From the NCBI GenBank assembly GCA_020438845.1, contig JAGQTV010000039.1, forward strand, positions 1 through 64,000: a DNA stretch of 64,000 bases, read 5' to 3'. The DNA is from Mycobacterium sp. (GTDB lineage Bacteria; Actinomycetota; Actinomycetes; Mycobacteriales; Mycobacteriaceae). The notes under the pieces are model-generated. The model did not search any database. It was not told the origin of the DNA and saw nothing but the letters and a program-made list of their open reading frames with translations. This document shows, piece by piece, positions 43,403-53,690 of the stretch. A program made the translations under genes and the position numbers. The first letter of the stretch is position 1. Each line of letters opens with the position of its first letter.

Positions 43403-44499
43403 GTGCCCACCGGGACACCATCCGTACTGCCCGCAGCGTCGTCGTCAAGATCGGGACCACCGCGCTGACCGATCCGAGTGGACTGTTCGACACCGGGCGC
43501 CTGGCCGAGCTGTCTGACGCCATCGAAGCCCGGATGAAGGCCGGATCCGATGTGGTGATCGTGTCCAGCGGCGCCATCGCCGCCGGAATCGAACCGCTGA
43601 GGTTGTCCCGCCGGCCCACCGACCTGGCAACCAAGCAGGCTGCGGCCAGCGTCGGACAGGTGGCTCTGGTCAGCGCCTGGAGTACCGCGTTTGCCCGTTA
43701 TGACCGCACGGTGGGGCAGGTACTGCTCACCGCACACGACATCTCCCAGCGAGTGCAGCACACCAATGCGCAGCGGACGCTGGACCGATTGCGGGCGCTG
43801 CACGCGGTGGCGATCGTCAACGAGAACGACACCGTGGCCACCAACGAAATCCGGTTCGGTGACAATGACCGCCTCTCAGCGTTGGTGTCACATTTGGTCG
43901 GAGCCGACGCGCTGATCCTGCTCTCCGATATAGACGGCCTGTACGACTCAGACCCCCGAAAGGGGGACGCCCGTTTCATCCCCGAGGTCACCGGCCCGCA
44001 TGACATCGACGGGGTGGTCGCGGGCCAGGGAAGCCGGCTGGGCACCGGGGGAATGGCGTCCAAACTTTCCTCGGCGTTGTTGGCCGCCGACGCTGGTGTG
44101 CCGGTGCTGCTGGCCGCCGCCACCGACGCCGCCCAGGCATTGACCGATGCCACGGTGGGCACGGTGTTCGCGGCCCGGCCACGGCGGATGTCGGCACGCC
44201 GGTTCTGGCTGCGCTACGCCGCAGAGTCTGCTGGTTCGCTGACTTTGGACGACGGTGCGGTCCGAGCGGTGCTGAGTCACCGACGGTCCCTGCTGCCAGC
44301 CGGGATTACGGCTCTGAGCGGCACGTTCTCTGGCGGCGACGTGGTCGAGTTGCACGGCCCGGACGGAGCTACGGTGGCCCGCGGCGTCGTCGCATACGAC
44401 GCCGGCGAATTGACCGCCATGATCGGAAGGTCCACCTCGGACCTGCCGGCAGAACTGCGCCGGGCGGCGGTGCACGCCGACGACCTGGTGGCCGTCTGA
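43399..44499 (+). CDS. proB: Glutamate 5-kinase (proline biosynthesis, first step)
   Basis: 366 aa. Phosphorylates L-glutamate to gamma-glutamyl phosphate for ProA, whose gene lies 4.8 kb further on. The amino-acid-kinase domain has [33 protein letters not shown] and GTGGMASKL. The C-terminal PUA domain (about 275-355) is present. GTG 43399 overlaps the obg stop by 4 nt. The 3' end meets the convergent unknown gene with a single base between stop codons. Confidence 0.95.
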   Translation: MSAHRDTIRTARSVVVKIGTTALTDPSGLFDTGRLAELSDAIEARMKAGSDVVIVSSGAIAAGIEPLRLSRRPTDLATKQAAASVGQVALVSAWSTAFARYDRTVGQVLLTAHDISQRVQHTNAQRTLDRLRALHAVAIVNENDTVATNEIRFGDNDRLSALVSHLVGADALILLSDIDGLYDSDPRKGDARFIPEVTGPHDIDGVVAGQGSRLGTGGMASKLSSALLAADAGVPVLLAAATDAAQALTDATVGTVFAARPRRMSARRFWLRYAAESAGSLTLDDGAVRAVLSHRRSLLPAGITALSGTFSGGDVVELHGPDGATVARGVVAYDAGELTAMIGRSTSDLPAELRRAAVHADDLVAV

Positions 44500-44500
44500 G

Positions 44501-45271
44501 TCACTTCCGGAAACGCGTGACCAGTTCCGCAGCCCGGTCGAACGTCGCGCGGATCGCGGCGGCCCGGCGTTCGGCGGCGTCTACCGCGTCGTCGGCGGCC
44601 GGATGGACGACCACACCATGGGCTCGGGCCGTCGACGTTACGCACTCCGCCACCGCGGGATCAGCCAGTATCAGCGCTGCCGGGACACTCGGGGACATGC
44701 GCTTGGAACGCAACAATTTCTTCCAGTACACGTCGGCGGGAATGCGGGCGGCGAACACCCCGTCACTCAGTCGGCCGTCCGCCGCCACCGCGACCGCGGT
44801 GAGCGCGACGTTGGTCAGGGCGTCGATCACCAGAGCTCGCCCGGGAAGCCACCCCATCGGCAGCCTGCTGGCCTGCTTGTCGATCGCGCCGGTCAGCAGG
44901 TAGCCCACCAGTCGGTGGGTGCGTATTTCGGTGACGGCGGTCCAGTCGACCTCGTCGCCGTCGTACTCGACGCCCTTGGGGCTGATCACCACCGACCCGA
45001 ACCGGTTGAGCCGGCGCACGATCGGGCGCAGCAGGTCAGGCACCACGGGAATGTCGGCGGCGAGTTCGCCGACACCCAGGCCCCAGCGTTGGGTGGCCGG
45101 GCCATCCTGTGGGCGCACCGGTTCGAGCGCGGCGTCGCCGAGTTGCACCATGCTTTGGCCGAGGGTTCCGCCGAGTTCGATCGCGCTTCCGGCGAGCGCT
45201 CCGCCGAGTTGGGCCGCGGTGGCGCCGAGTTGCCCGGCGCGCCCCGCCAGGTCGGCGACGAGGGAAACCAT
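44501..45271 (-). CDS. Conserved hypothetical protein, function unknown
   Basis: 256 aa. The first 45 residues are an Ala/Gly/Leu/Gln-rich amphipathic helix (GRAGQLGATAAQLGGAL, IELGGTLGQSMVQLG) that may contact membranes or form coiled coils. The remainder is alpha/beta with a PH-like stretch (GSVVISPKGVEYDGDEVDWTAVTEIR, trimmed to key features). There is no enzyme motif I recognise. ATG 45271. It lies 15 bp downstream of the sirtuin gene on the same strand, probably one operon. Confidence 0.65.
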   Translation of the reverse strand: MVSLVADLAGRAGQLGATAAQLGGALAGSAIELGGTLGQSMVQLGDAALEPVRPQDGPATQRWGLGVGELAADIPVVPDLLRPIVRRLNRFGSVVISPKGVEYDGDEVDWTAVTEIRTHRLVGYLLTGAIDKQASRLPMGWLPGRALVIDALTNVALTAVAVAADGRLSDGVFAARIPADVYWKKLLRSKRMSPSVPAALILADPAVAECVTSTARAHGVVVHPAADDAVDAAERRAAAIRATFDRAAELVTRFRK

Positions 45272-45286
45272 GATGGCGACCCTACG

Positions 45287-46126
45287 TCAACGTTGCGTCG
45301 ACCGACTCCCGACCAATTCTTCGGCCAGCAGGGCGAGGATCGGTGAACAACCGGCCTCAACCTTGACCGCCGCCAGGTCGTCCCCGCGGGTGGCGCCGCG
45401 GTTGACGATCGCAATCGGCATCCCGAGTGCGGCAGCATGGCGGACGAACCGGTAGCCGGAGAACACCGTCAGCGACGATCCCGCCACCAGCAACGCCTCA
45501 GACTCCTCCACCAGTGCATACGCTTGTCGGACGGTTTCTTTGGCAACCGACTCGCCGAAGTAGACGATGTCGGGCTTGAGCATGCCGGCGCACTCGGGGC
45601 AGTCGGCAAACTGAAACGTGGCGGTGTCGGCCACCACGGCGTCGGCGTCGGGAGCCACCGCTAATCCCCCCACCCGTTCGGTGCGTTCCGCGAATCCGGG
45701 GTTGGCGGCCTCCAACTTCTCCGCCAGCGCAGCCCGGGACATGCCGTGGCCGCAGTCCAGGCATACCACTCGTGCGTAGGTGCCGTGCAGGTTGATGACT
45801 CTGCGACTGCCCGCCTTGGTGTGCAGCAGGTCGACGTTCTGGGTGATCACCCCGGTGGCCACACCCGCCCGCTCGAGGGCGGCCAGCGCGCGGTGCCCGG
45901 CGTTGGGTTGCGTGGCTGCCATGTGCCGCCAGCCGAGGTGGTTTCGCGCCCAGTACCGCTGGCGGTACTCGCGGCTTGAGGTGAACTGGCGGATCGTCAT
46001 CGGGTTGGCCGGCGGGGAGTCCGGCCCCCGGTAGTCCGGGATGCCGGAGTCGGTAGAGATCCCCGCGCCGGTGAGCACCGCAAGCCGCCGCCCCGCCAGC
46101 AGTGCGACGAGTTCTGGGGCGTCCAC
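45287..46126 (-). CDS. Sir2-family NAD-dependent protein deacylase
   Basis: 279 aa. Sirtuin with GAGIST (residues 20-25), the NAD-ribose motif TQNVDLLH (95-102), catalytic His114 in NLHGT, and the zinc Cys pairs Cys122/125 (CLDC) and Cys175/178 (CPEC). GSSLTVFSGYRFV and IVNRG complete the NAD pocket. The long insert between the Cys pairs and the sequence RQRYWARNHLGW suggest a class II (SIRT4-like) member. It removes acyl groups from lysines at the cost of NAD+. Divergent from nadE, whose start is 113 bp away, so an NAD consumer and an NAD maker share an intergenic region that also holds repeat copy B. Confidence 0.92.
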   Translation of the reverse strand: MDAPELVALLAGRRLAVLTGAGISTDSGIPDYRGPDSPPANPMTIRQFTSSREYRQRYWARNHLGWRHMAATQPNAGHRALAALERAGVATGVITQNVDLLHTKAGSRRVINLHGTYARVVCLDCGHGMSRAALAEKLEAANPGFAERTERVGGLAVAPDADAVVADTATFQFADCPECAGMLKPDIVYFGESVAKETVRQAYALVEESEALLVAGSSLTVFSGYRFVRHAAALGMPIAIVNRGATRGDDLAAVKVEAGCSPILALLAEELVGSRSTQR

Positions 46127-46144
46127 GCATCCAGCCTACTTTTT

Positions 46145-46207
46145 CGCCCAAACCGCCAAACGGGCGGACAAGTGCGAGAAGAACCCGCCAAAACGTCGAC
46201 CTCGGCG
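46145..46207 (+). repeat. Dispersed 63-nt element, copy B
   Basis: By my alignment it is identical to copy C (52960-53022) at 54 of 63 positions with no gaps. It starts CGCCCAAACCG, has GTGCGAGAA in the middle and CCAAAACGTCGA near the end. The CGCCC/GGGCG ends of the first third can pair. It ends 32 bp before the nadE start, in the same orientation as the gene. Confidence 0.85.
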
Positions 46208-46239
46208 TGGCCGAGGGGCCCCTCAGGCGACAATGGGGC

Positions 46240-48282
46240 GTGGACTTTTTCTCCGCCTACCGGCACGGGTTCGTGCGGGTGGCCGCCTGCACGCATCGCA
46301 CGGCGCTGGCTGATCCGGCGGCGAATGCGGCCTCGGTGCTGCGGATCGCCCGCGAGTGCCACGACGAGAGCGTGGCAGTGGCGGTGTTCCCGGAGCTGAC
46401 GCTGTCCGGCTACTCGATCGACGACATCCTGCTTCAGGACAGCCTGCTCGACGCCGTCGAGGCCGCGCTCGCAGACGTGGTCGCCGGTTCGGCCGGCTTG
46501 CTCCCGGTGCTGATCGTCGGCGCGCCGCTGCGGCATCTGCACCGCATCTACAACACCGCAGTGGTGATCCACCGCGGGAAGGTGCTGGGCGTGGCGGTGA
46601 AGTCTTACCTGCCAACGTATCGAGAGTTCTACGAGCGACGCCAGATGGCTGCCGGCGACGACATGGGCGGGACGATCCGTGTTCTGGGTTCGGACGTGCC
46701 CTTCGGTCCCGGCCTGCTGTTCGCCGCCGACGACGTGCCCGGCTTGGTGCTGCACGTGGAGATCTGCGAGGACATGTTCGTTCCGGTGCCGCCGAGTGCC
46801 CAGGCAGCGCTGGCCGGGGCGACCGTGCTGGCCAATCTCTCCGGTAGCCCGATCACCATCGGCCGGGCGGAGGACCGCGCGCTGCTGGCCCGGTCGGCGT
46901 CCGCGCGCTGCCTGGCTGCCTACCTCTACGCCGCCGCCGGTGAAGGCGAGTCCAGCACCGACCTGGCCTGGGACGGCCAGACCATGATTTACGAGAACGG
47001 CCGCCTGCTGGCCCAATCCGAACGGTTCCCCAGGGGAGACCGCCGTTCGGTGGCCGACATAGACCTGGATCTGCTGCGCGCCGAACGACTTCGGATGGGC
47101 ACCTTCGACGACAATCGCCGTCACCACCAGGCCGGCCTGGACCCGTTCCGTCGCATCGGTTTTCGGCTCGACCCTCCCGGCGGGGACATCGGCCTGTATC
47201 GCGAGGTCGAGCGGTTCCCGTTCGTACCCAGCGACCCGGCCCGGCTGGAGCAGGACTGCTACGAGGGCTACAACATCCAGGTCTCCGGGCTTGAACAGCG
47301 CTTGCGCGCGCTGAACTACCCGAAGGTCGTCATCGGCGTTTCCGGCGGCCTGGACTCCACCCACGCCCTCATCGTCGCCGCCAAGGCCATGGACCGCGAG
47401 GGGCGGCCCCGCAGCGACATCCTTGCCTTCACCCTGCCCGGGTTCGCCACCGGTGAGCGAACCAAGAACAACGCCATACGGCTGTCGAAGGCCCTCGGGG
47501 TGACATTCGCCGAGATCGACATCCGTTCCACGGCAGCGCTGATGCTCACCGAGATCGGGCATCCCTATGCCCGCGGCGAGAAGGTCTATGACGTGACCTT
47601 CGAGAACGTGCAGGCCGGCTTGCGCACCGACTATCTGTTCCGGATCGCCAACCAGTGCGGCGGCATCGTGCTGGGTACCGGTGATCTCTCCGAACTTGCC
47701 CTCGGCTGGTCGACTTACGGTGTCGGCGATCAGATGAGCCATTACAACGTCAACGCCGGCGTCCCGAAAACGTTGATTCAGCACCTGATTCGGTGGGTGA
47801 TCGGCTCCGGGCAGTTCGACGACGAGGTCGGTGAGATCCTGCAGTCCGTGCTCGAGACCGAGATCACCCCGGAGTTGGTGCCCGCCGGGGAGGGGGAGGC
47901 GGTCCAGAGCAGCGAAGCCAAGGTCGGCCCGTATGCGTTGCAGGACTTCACCCTTTTTCACGTGCTGCGATACGGGTTCAGGCCGTCGAAAGTCGCGTTC
48001 CTGGCCTGGCATGCCTGGAGTGACGCCGAACGGGGAAGCTGGCCACCCGGGTTTCCAGTCGGCAAGCGTCCCGCGTACTCGCTACAGGATATTCGCCGCT
48101 GGCTCACCGTCTTTGCACAGCGCTACTACTCGTTCAGCCAGTTCAAACGATCGGCGATGCCGAACGGACCGAAGGTGTCCCATGGCGGCTCGTTGTCGCC
48201 GCGCGGGGACTGGCGGGCGCCCTCGGACATGCCGGCGACGGTATGGCTGACCGAGATCGAACGGGAGATCCCCGAGGGGTGA
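46240..48282 (+). CDS. nadE: Glutamine-dependent NAD+ synthetase
   Basis: 680 aa. Converts nicotinate adenine dinucleotide to NAD+ using glutamine-derived ammonia. The N-terminal nitrilase-fold glutaminase has the triad Glu52 (FPELTLSG), Lys121 (KSYLPTYREF) and Cys176 (EICEDMF), at the same numbers as in M. tuberculosis NadE. The C-terminal synthetase has the PP-loop SGGLDSTHAL near residue 370, and GTGDLSELALGW. GTG 46240 is chosen by alignment to the family start (DFFSAYRHGFVRVA); the Shine-Dalgarno is weak. Carries repeat copy B in its leader. Confidence 0.96.
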   Translation: MDFFSAYRHGFVRVAACTHRTALADPAANAASVLRIARECHDESVAVAVFPELTLSGYSIDDILLQDSLLDAVEAALADVVAGSAGLLPVLIVGAPLRHLHRIYNTAVVIHRGKVLGVAVKSYLPTYREFYERRQMAAGDDMGGTIRVLGSDVPFGPGLLFAADDVPGLVLHVEICEDMFVPVPPSAQAALAGATVLANLSGSPITIGRAEDRALLARSASARCLAAYLYAAAGEGESSTDLAWDGQTMIYENGRLLAQSERFPRGDRRSVADIDLDLLRAERLRMGTFDDNRRHHQAGLDPFRRIGFRLDPPGGDIGLYREVERFPFVPSDPARLEQDCYEGYNIQVSGLEQRLRALNYPKVVIGVSGGLDSTHALIVAAKAMDREGRPRSDILAFTLPGFATGERTKNNAIRLSKALGVTFAEIDIRSTAALMLTEIGHPYARGEKVYDVTFENVQAGLRTDYLFRIANQCGGIVLGTGDLSELALGWSTYGVGDQMSHYNVNAGVPKTLIQHLIRWVIGSGQFDDEVGEILQSVLETEITPELVPAGEGEAVQSSEAKVGPYALQDFTLFHVLRYGFRPSKVAFLAWHAWSDAERGSWPPGFPVGKRPAYSLQDIRRWLTVFAQRYYSFSQFKRSAMPNGPKVSHGGSLSPRGDWRAPSDMPATVWLTEIEREIPEG

Positions 48283-48424
48283 GCCCAACGCTTTGAAAGA
48301 GGACCAGGCCGCTGGACCCGTCGACGCCGGGCTACGATTCCGGCGCCGGCAATGCCGGCACCCACGTGTCGGGCATTCTCACCACTTCGGCCCCGCAACG
48401 GCCGGCGACAAGTAAGGCAGATCC

Positions 48425-49270
48425 GTGTATCCCAACCGCGAGGTTTATTCGCAGCCGCCTGTGGTGATGGTCACCGCGCAGGCAACGTTCATCGATTCGC
48501 CGCGGCTGCGTCAGCCAGAGAATCTGGCATCGCTTAGCGCAGCCCTGCAAGACCGCTTCCCGTTGAGCGATCAGATCAGTATGGGAATGGGTGCGGCGGC
48601 GGCACCCGGTCAGATGCCGCAGATGGTGCCTCAGTTCGCGCAGGTGCTGCGCAATGCCGACGCCACCGAGTCGCTCACCGTCACCTCGTGGTCCATCACC
48701 TACGAGACCACCGCTTACATCGAATTCGACATGTTCCTCACCGGGTTGGTGGCCTCCTGCCATGCCCTCGTCGCTTTGAACATCCGCCCGGCGCTGCGGC
48801 GCATCGGGTTGCGCTACATCAACGAAATTCGGGTGCCCGAACCGATGACAGACATGCGGGACTGGGCCACCTGGATCGACCCGGTGGCGCTCGGCGCGAT
48901 GGCGATCACACCCGACGACGTGCCGGTTCGGACTCTGCAGGGCGCGGTTTCGTTCGACCTCGGCGGCGGCGGCGGGCTCAACGTGGGCTGTGCGGCGATC
49001 CCACAGGGCGGCGCCGTCAATCCCCAGTTCCTGGTCCGGCCGCCCGTTCCTCCCGGCCCCTGCTTTGTCGTCGACCTCGACGGCTACTTCGAAGTGGGCG
49101 AGGGCGTGACCATGCAGTTGAACAACGACGTGGTGGGGGAAACCCTCACCACAGTGCATGGACCCATCGGTACGGCGTTCCAGCGGGTGATCACTGACAA
49201 TGCGCGTTCGCTGTTCCGCGGGGGTCCGGCACGTATCGCGGAAGTGGCCACCGGCCGGCACTCGCTGTAA
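48425..49270 (+). CDS. TIGR04255-family protein, function unknown
   Basis: 281 aa. Similar in layout to the sporadically distributed TIGR04255 family: an N-terminal [12 protein letters not shown] strand, [15 protein letters not shown] in the middle, and a C-terminal [16 protein letters not shown] helix. The central region has a Gly run ([10 protein letters not shown]). No catalytic motif, signal or membrane segment is visible. GTG 48425 with an AAGG-type site upstream. It sits alone between nadE (142 bp before, containing a small GCCGGC palindrome) and proA. Confidence 0.65.
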   Translation: MYPNREVYSQPPVVMVTAQATFIDSPRLRQPENLASLSAALQDRFPLSDQISMGMGAAAAPGQMPQMVPQFAQVLRNADATESLTVTSWSITYETTAYIEFDMFLTGLVASCHALVALNIRPALRRIGLRYINEIRVPEPMTDMRDWATWIDPVALGAMAITPDDVPVRTLQGAVSFDLGGGGGLNVGCAAIPQGGAVNPQFLVRPPVPPGPCFVVDLDGYFEVGEGVTMQLNNDVVGETLTTVHGPIGTAFQRVITDNARSLFRGGPARIAEVATGRHSL

Positions 49271-49341
49271 GGGGCCGGGCGGGGTCCACTCCGACAAGAG
49301 TCCCTACCCGCCGGTTGGTGGATAACCGATACGCTGGGTCG

Positions 49342-50589
49342 ATGAGCGTTGATGCCGCGCCGGAACCCGGTCTGCGGGAAACCGTCCACGAGGCCGCTCG
49401 GCGGGCCAGGGCAGCCGCGCGGGTGCTCGGTTGTTTGACCACGACGGTCAAGAACCGGGCTCTGCACGCGGCAGCGGACGCGGTGCTGGCCCACACCCAC
49501 CAGATCCTGACCGCCAATGCCGAAGACCTGACGGCCGCGCGCGCCGCCGGCACGCCTGAGGCGATGCTCGACCGGCTGGCGCTCAACCCGCACCGGGTGG
49601 ACGGGATCGCCGCCGGTCTGCGCCAGGTCGCGGGGTTGCCCGATCCGATCGGAGAGGTGCTGCGCGGAAGCACGCTGCCCAACGGTCTGCAGCTTCGTCA
49701 GCAGAGGGTTCCCCTGGGAGTGGTCGGGATCGTCTACGAGGGCCGTCCCAATGTCACCGTCGATGCCTTCGGTTTGACGCTGAAATCAGGTAACGCCGTC
49801 CTTCTGCGGGGCAGTTCGTCGGCGGCCAACTCCAACGCCGAATTGGTCCGGGTTCTGCGGGGCGCGTTGTGCTCCGAGGATTTGCCGGAGGACATCGTTC
49901 AGTTGCTACCGAGTGCCGACCGCTCCAGCGTCACCCACCTGATCCAGGCCCGCGGGTTGGTCGACGTGGTGATTCCGCGTGGTGGTGCCGGGCTGATCGA
50001 CGCCGTCGTGCGCGATGCGACGGTGCCCACCATCGAGACGGGGGTCGGCAACTGTCACGTCTATATCCATTCCGGGGCGGACCTCGACGTAGCGGAACGG
50101 ATTGTGTTGAACGCCAAGACCCGCCGGCCCAGCGTGTGCAACGCGGCGGAGACCCTGTTGATCGACGCCGCAGTGGCCGAGGCCGCACTTCCGCGCTTGG
50201 TCGGTGCCCTGCAGCAGGCCGGCGTGACCGTGCACGACAACCCGACCGAAGAAGACCTGCGCGCCGAGTATCTGTCGATGGACATCGCGTTGGCCGTGGT
50301 AGACGACATCGACGCCGCAATCGATCACATCAACACCTACGGGACCGGTCATACCGAGGCCATCGTGACCGGTGACCTTGCTGCGGCGCAACGCTTTACC
50401 GAACGGGTCGATGCGGCTGCGGTGATGGTCAACGCATCGACCGCCTTCACCGACGGCGAGCAGTTCGGGTTCGGCGCCGAAATCGGCATCTCCACCCAGA
50501 AGTTGCACGCTCGCGGCCCGATGGGTCTGCCCGAATTGACCTCGACCAAGTGGATCGTCTTCGGCGATGGCCAGATCCGCCCCGCCTGA
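49342..50589 (+). CDS. proA: Gamma-glutamyl phosphate reductase (proline biosynthesis, second step)
   Basis: 415 aa aldehyde-dehydrogenase-fold enzyme that reduces gamma-glutamyl phosphate to glutamate semialdehyde with NADPH. The catalytic Cys is in [30 protein letters not shown] and the C-terminal [19 protein letters not shown] are family marks. ATG 49342 gives the usual length. Separated from proB in this genome, as in M. tuberculosis, and followed after 12 bp by the MoxR gene. Confidence 0.95.
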   Translation: MSVDAAPEPGLRETVHEAARRARAAARVLGCLTTTVKNRALHAAADAVLAHTHQILTANAEDLTAARAAGTPEAMLDRLALNPHRVDGIAAGLRQVAGLPDPIGEVLRGSTLPNGLQLRQQRVPLGVVGIVYEGRPNVTVDAFGLTLKSGNAVLLRGSSSAANSNAELVRVLRGALCSEDLPEDIVQLLPSADRSSVTHLIQARGLVDVVIPRGGAGLIDAVVRDATVPTIETGVGNCHVYIHSGADLDVAERIVLNAKTRRPSVCNAAETLLIDAAVAEAALPRLVGALQQAGVTVHDNPTEEDLRAEYLSMDIALAVVDDIDAAIDHINTYGTGHTEAIVTGDLAAAQRFTERVDAAAVMVNASTAFTDGEQFGFGAEIGISTQKLHARGPMGLPELTSTKWIVFGDGQIRPA

Positions 50590-50601
50590 ACGGAGATTGG
50601 T

Positions 50602-51498
50602 GTGACTGATTCCGCTGCCACCCCCGGCGCGCTGGCGCCACTGTTCGCCGATATCGACGACGTCTCGCGCCGGTTGGCCGAGACCGGCTACCTACCCGAC
50701 ACCGCGACCGCGACCGCGGTGTTCCTTGCCGATCGGTTGGGCAAGCCGTTGCTCGTCGAGGGTCCGGCCGGCGTCGGCAAGACCGAACTGGCGCGGGCGG
50801 TGGCCCAGGCCACCGGTTCGGGCCTGGTGCGACTGCAGTGCTACGAGGGCGTGGACGAGGCCCGCGCGCTGTACGAGTGGAACCACGCCAAGCAGATTCT
50901 GCGCATCCAGGCCGCTACCGGTACCGACCATGACTGGGAGCGCACCAAGACCGACGTGTTCAGCGAGGAGTTCCTGCTCTCGCGGCCGCTGCTGACGGCG
51001 ATCCGGCGCACCGAACCCACGGTGCTGCTGATCGACGAAACCGATAAGGCCGACATCGAGATCGAAGGCCTGCTCCTTGAGGTCCTGAGCGATTTCGCGG
51101 TCACCGTGCCGGAATTGGGCACCATCACCGCGTCGCGTAAGCCTCTGGTGGTGTTGACCTCGAACGCCACCCGCGAGTTGTCCGAGGCTCTGAAGCGGCG
51201 GTGTCTGTTCCTGCACATCGACTTTCCTGATCCGGACCTGGAACGCCGCATCCTGCTCTCCCGCGTTCCGGAGCTGCCCGAGCGACTGGCCGATGAGCTG
51301 GTCCGGATCATCGGCGTGCTGCGCGGCATGCAACTGAAGAAGCTCCCGTCGGTGGCCGAGACCATCGACTGGGGTCGCACGCTACTTGCCCTGGGCATGG
51401 ACACCATCGATGACGCCACGATCGCCGCGACGCTGGGGGTGGTGCTCAAGCACCAGTCCGACCAGCAACGCGCCGCCGGTGAGCTCCGGCTGAACTGA
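50602..51498 (+). CDS. MoxR-family AAA+ ATPase (Rv2426c-like)
   Basis: 298 aa. Walker A GPAGVGKTEL near residue 54, Walker B VLLIDETDKAD near 150, and sensor 1 VVLTSNATRELSEAL. MoxR ATPases act as chaperones with VWA-domain partners to insert metals or remodel complexes, and here the VWA gene follows with 1 bp between stop and start. GTG 50602, 12 bp after proA. The actual client is unknown. Confidence 0.9.
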   Translation: MTDSAATPGALAPLFADIDDVSRRLAETGYLPDTATATAVFLADRLGKPLLVEGPAGVGKTELARAVAQATGSGLVRLQCYEGVDEARALYEWNHAKQILRIQAATGTDHDWERTKTDVFSEEFLLSRPLLTAIRRTEPTVLLIDETDKADIEIEGLLLEVLSDFAVTVPELGTITASRKPLVVLTSNATRELSEALKRRCLFLHIDFPDPDLERRILLSRVPELPERLADELVRIIGVLRGMQLKKLPSVAETIDWGRTLLALGMDTIDDATIAATLGVVLKHQSDQQRAAGELRLN

Positions 51499-51499
51499 C

Positions 51500-52939
51500 A
51501 TGGCCGCCCGCAGGATCCGCCCCCCGCAGCCGCTGGCACCCCACGGCCTGCCCGGTCACCTGGTCGGTTTCGTCGAAGCGCTTCGCTCGCAGGGAATCTC
51601 GGTGGGCCCATCGGAAACCGTGGACGCCGGTCAGGTGCTCGGCGTCTTGGACCTTGCCGACCGGGAGGCGGTGCGGGAAGGGCTGGCGTGCGCGGTACTG
51701 CGGCGCTCTGAGCACCGGCAGACCTACGACGCGATGTTCGATCTGTGGTGGCCGGCGGCCCTAGGCGGTCGCACAGTGGTGGCCGACGACGTTCCCGACG
51801 TCCCAGATGGGCAGGATCCGGGGGATCTGGAGGCGATGCGGGCCATGTTGCTGGACCTGCTCGCCGAGAACCCCGATATCGGTGACCTGGACGAGCGGCT
51901 GGTGGCGATGATCGCCCAGATCGTTTCGGCCCATGGCCGCTACACCTCAAGTCGCGGTACCTCCTACTCGTCGTACCAGACGCTCAAGGCGATGGGGCTG
52001 GACCAACTGCAGGGCCGGCTGTTGGCCGGCCTGCTGGCTCCATACGGCGACGACCCTTCGCCCACCCAACAGCAGATTGCGAAAGCTCTTGCTGCGCAGA
52101 AGATCGCGCAGCTGCGGCGGATGGTGGAGGGAGAGACCAAGCGGCGCATCGCCGAACGGCTGGGTCGAGAACACGTGCAGGCCTACGGCATTCCGCAACT
52201 TGCCGAGAACGTGGAGTTCCTGCGCGCCTCCGGCGACCAGTTGCGCCAGATGAGAAGGGTGGTTGCGCCGTTGGCTAGGGTTCTGGCCACCCGGCTGGCC
52301 GCGCGTCGCCGTCGTGCCCGAGCCGGCGCCATCGACCTGCGCAAGACTCTGCGCAAATCGATGTCCACCGGCGGTGTGCCGATCGACCTGGTGCAGCGTA
52401 ACCCGCGTCCGGCGCGACCAGAGCTGGTGGTGCTGTGCGACATGTCCGGTTCGGTAGCCGGATTCAGTCACTTCACCCTGCTGCTTGTGCACGCGCTGCG
52501 CCAGCAATTCTCCCGGGTTCGGGTTTTCGCGTTCATCGACACCACCGACGAAGTCACCCATCTGTTCGGGCCCGACGCCGACCTGGCGGTTGCCATCCAG
52601 CGCATCACCCTGGAGGCCAAGGTCTTCACCCGCGACGGGCATTCCGACTACGGCAATGCGTTCGTCTCTTTCACCGAGAATTTCCCTGGTGTCCTATCGC
52701 CGCGCAGTTCGCTACTGGTCCTCGGCGATGGTCGGACCAATTACCGCAATCCCGCCACCGATGTCCTGTCCCACATGGTGACCGCCAGCCGGCACGCCCA
52801 CTGGCTCAACCCCGAGCCGCAACATCTGTGGGGCAGCGGGGACTCGGCAGTGCCCCGCTACCAGGACGTCATCACCATGCATGAGTGCCGCTCGGCCAAG
52901 CAGCTCGCCGCTGTCATCGATCAACTCCTGCCGGTGTGA
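51500..52939 (+). CDS. VWA-domain protein of the CoxE type (Rv2425c-like)
   Basis: 479 aa. The N-terminal region is helical ([19 protein letters not shown]). The central section is basic ([12 protein letters not shown]). The C-terminal von Willebrand A domain at about 305-479 has the MIDAS motif variant DMSGSVAG, and [10 protein letters not shown] late in the fold. It is the MoxR partner; CoxE-like pairs help mature carbon monoxide dehydrogenase in other bacteria, but no cox genes are nearby, so the target is open. ATG 51500. Confidence 0.88.
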   Translation: MAARRIRPPQPLAPHGLPGHLVGFVEALRSQGISVGPSETVDAGQVLGVLDLADREAVREGLACAVLRRSEHRQTYDAMFDLWWPAALGGRTVVADDVPDVPDGQDPGDLEAMRAMLLDLLAENPDIGDLDERLVAMIAQIVSAHGRYTSSRGTSYSSYQTLKAMGLDQLQGRLLAGLLAPYGDDPSPTQQQIAKALAAQKIAQLRRMVEGETKRRIAERLGREHVQAYGIPQLAENVEFLRASGDQLRQMRRVVAPLARVLATRLAARRRRARAGAIDLRKTLRKSMSTGGVPIDLVQRNPRPARPELVVLCDMSGSVAGFSHFTLLLVHALRQQFSRVRVFAFIDTTDEVTHLFGPDADLAVAIQRITLEAKVFTRDGHSDYGNAFVSFTENFPGVLSPRSSLLVLGDGRTNYRNPATDVLSHMVTASRHAHWLNPEPQHLWGSGDSAVPRYQDVITMHECRSAKQLAAVIDQLLPV

Positions 52940-52959
52940 CCCTGCGGGTGTGGCCTCCC

Positions 52960-53022
52960 CGCCCAAACCGACAAACGGGCGCGAAAGTGCGAGAAAACAC
53001 CACCAAAACGTCGATCTCGGCG
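52960..53022 (+). repeat. Dispersed 63-nt element, copy C
   Basis: The gap-free partner of copy B at 46145-46207 (54 of 63 positions identical by eye), and more distantly copy A at 16831-16893. It ends 29 bp before the nadD start, in the same orientation as the gene. Confidence 0.85.
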
Positions 53023-53051
53023 CTGATGGCAGTCCAGTAAGCTGGCAACCC

Positions 53052-53690
53052 ATGCACCGCAGGCTCGGCGTTATGGGAGGGACATTCGATCCCATCCACA
53101 ACGGCCATCTCGTCGCGGCCAGCGAAGTTGCCGACCTGTTCGGCTTGCATGAGGTTGTTTTTGTGCCCACCGGGCAGCCGTGGCAGAAGGGGCGCCACGT
53201 CACGCCGGCCGAGGACCGTTATCTGATGACGGTGATCGCCACCGCGTCCAACCCGCGGTTCTCCGTCAGCCGGGTGGACATCGACCGCGGTGGGCCGACG
53301 TACACGAACGACACATTGCGGGACCTGCGCGGGCAGAACCCCGACGCAGAGTTGTACTTCATCACCGGCGCTGACGCGCTGGGCTCGATCTTGACCTGGC
53401 AGGGCTGGGAGGAGTTGTTCACTTTGGCGAAATTCATCGGGGTCAGCAGACCGGGCTACGAACTCACCGATTCCCATGTGGTCGAGGCAGTCGACCAGCT
53501 TTCACCGGACGCGCTGAGGCTGGTCGAGGTGCCCGCGCTGGCGATCTCATCCACCGACTGCCGGAACCGGGCGGCTTCTGGGCGCCCGATCTGGTATTTG
53601 GTGCCCGACGGTGTTGTCCAGTACGTCGCGAAGCGGCGGCTGTATCGCGATGCTGTTCACCAGGTTTCGTCTGCAGGGGTCGGTTCGTGA
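53052..53690 (+). CDS. nadD: Nicotinate-nucleotide adenylyltransferase
   Basis: 212 aa. Makes nicotinate adenine dinucleotide from nicotinate mononucleotide and ATP, the step before NadE. The nucleotidyltransferase motif [12 protein letters not shown] is near residue 9, and the C-terminal [20 protein letters not shown] carries the family's ISSTxxR signature (with Asp-Cys in the middle). ATG 53052 begins just before the GGTFDP motif. The stop overlaps rsfS by 4 nt. Repeat copy C lies in its leader. Confidence 0.95.
   Translation: MHRRLGVMGGTFDPIHNGHLVAASEVADLFGLHEVVFVPTGQPWQKGRHVTPAEDRYLMTVIATASNPRFSVSRVDIDRGGPTYTNDTLRDLRGQNPDAELYFITGADALGSILTWQGWEELFTLAKFIGVSRPGYELTDSHVVEAVDQLSPDALRLVEVPALAISSTDCRNRAASGRPIWYLVPDGVVQYVAKRRLYRDAVHQVSSAGVGS

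Noticed and set aside
45997-48012. Long minus-strand frame opposite nadE
   Set aside because: NadE is complete with catalytic residues at expected positions; the antisense translation shows no family and starts inside the sirtuin region.
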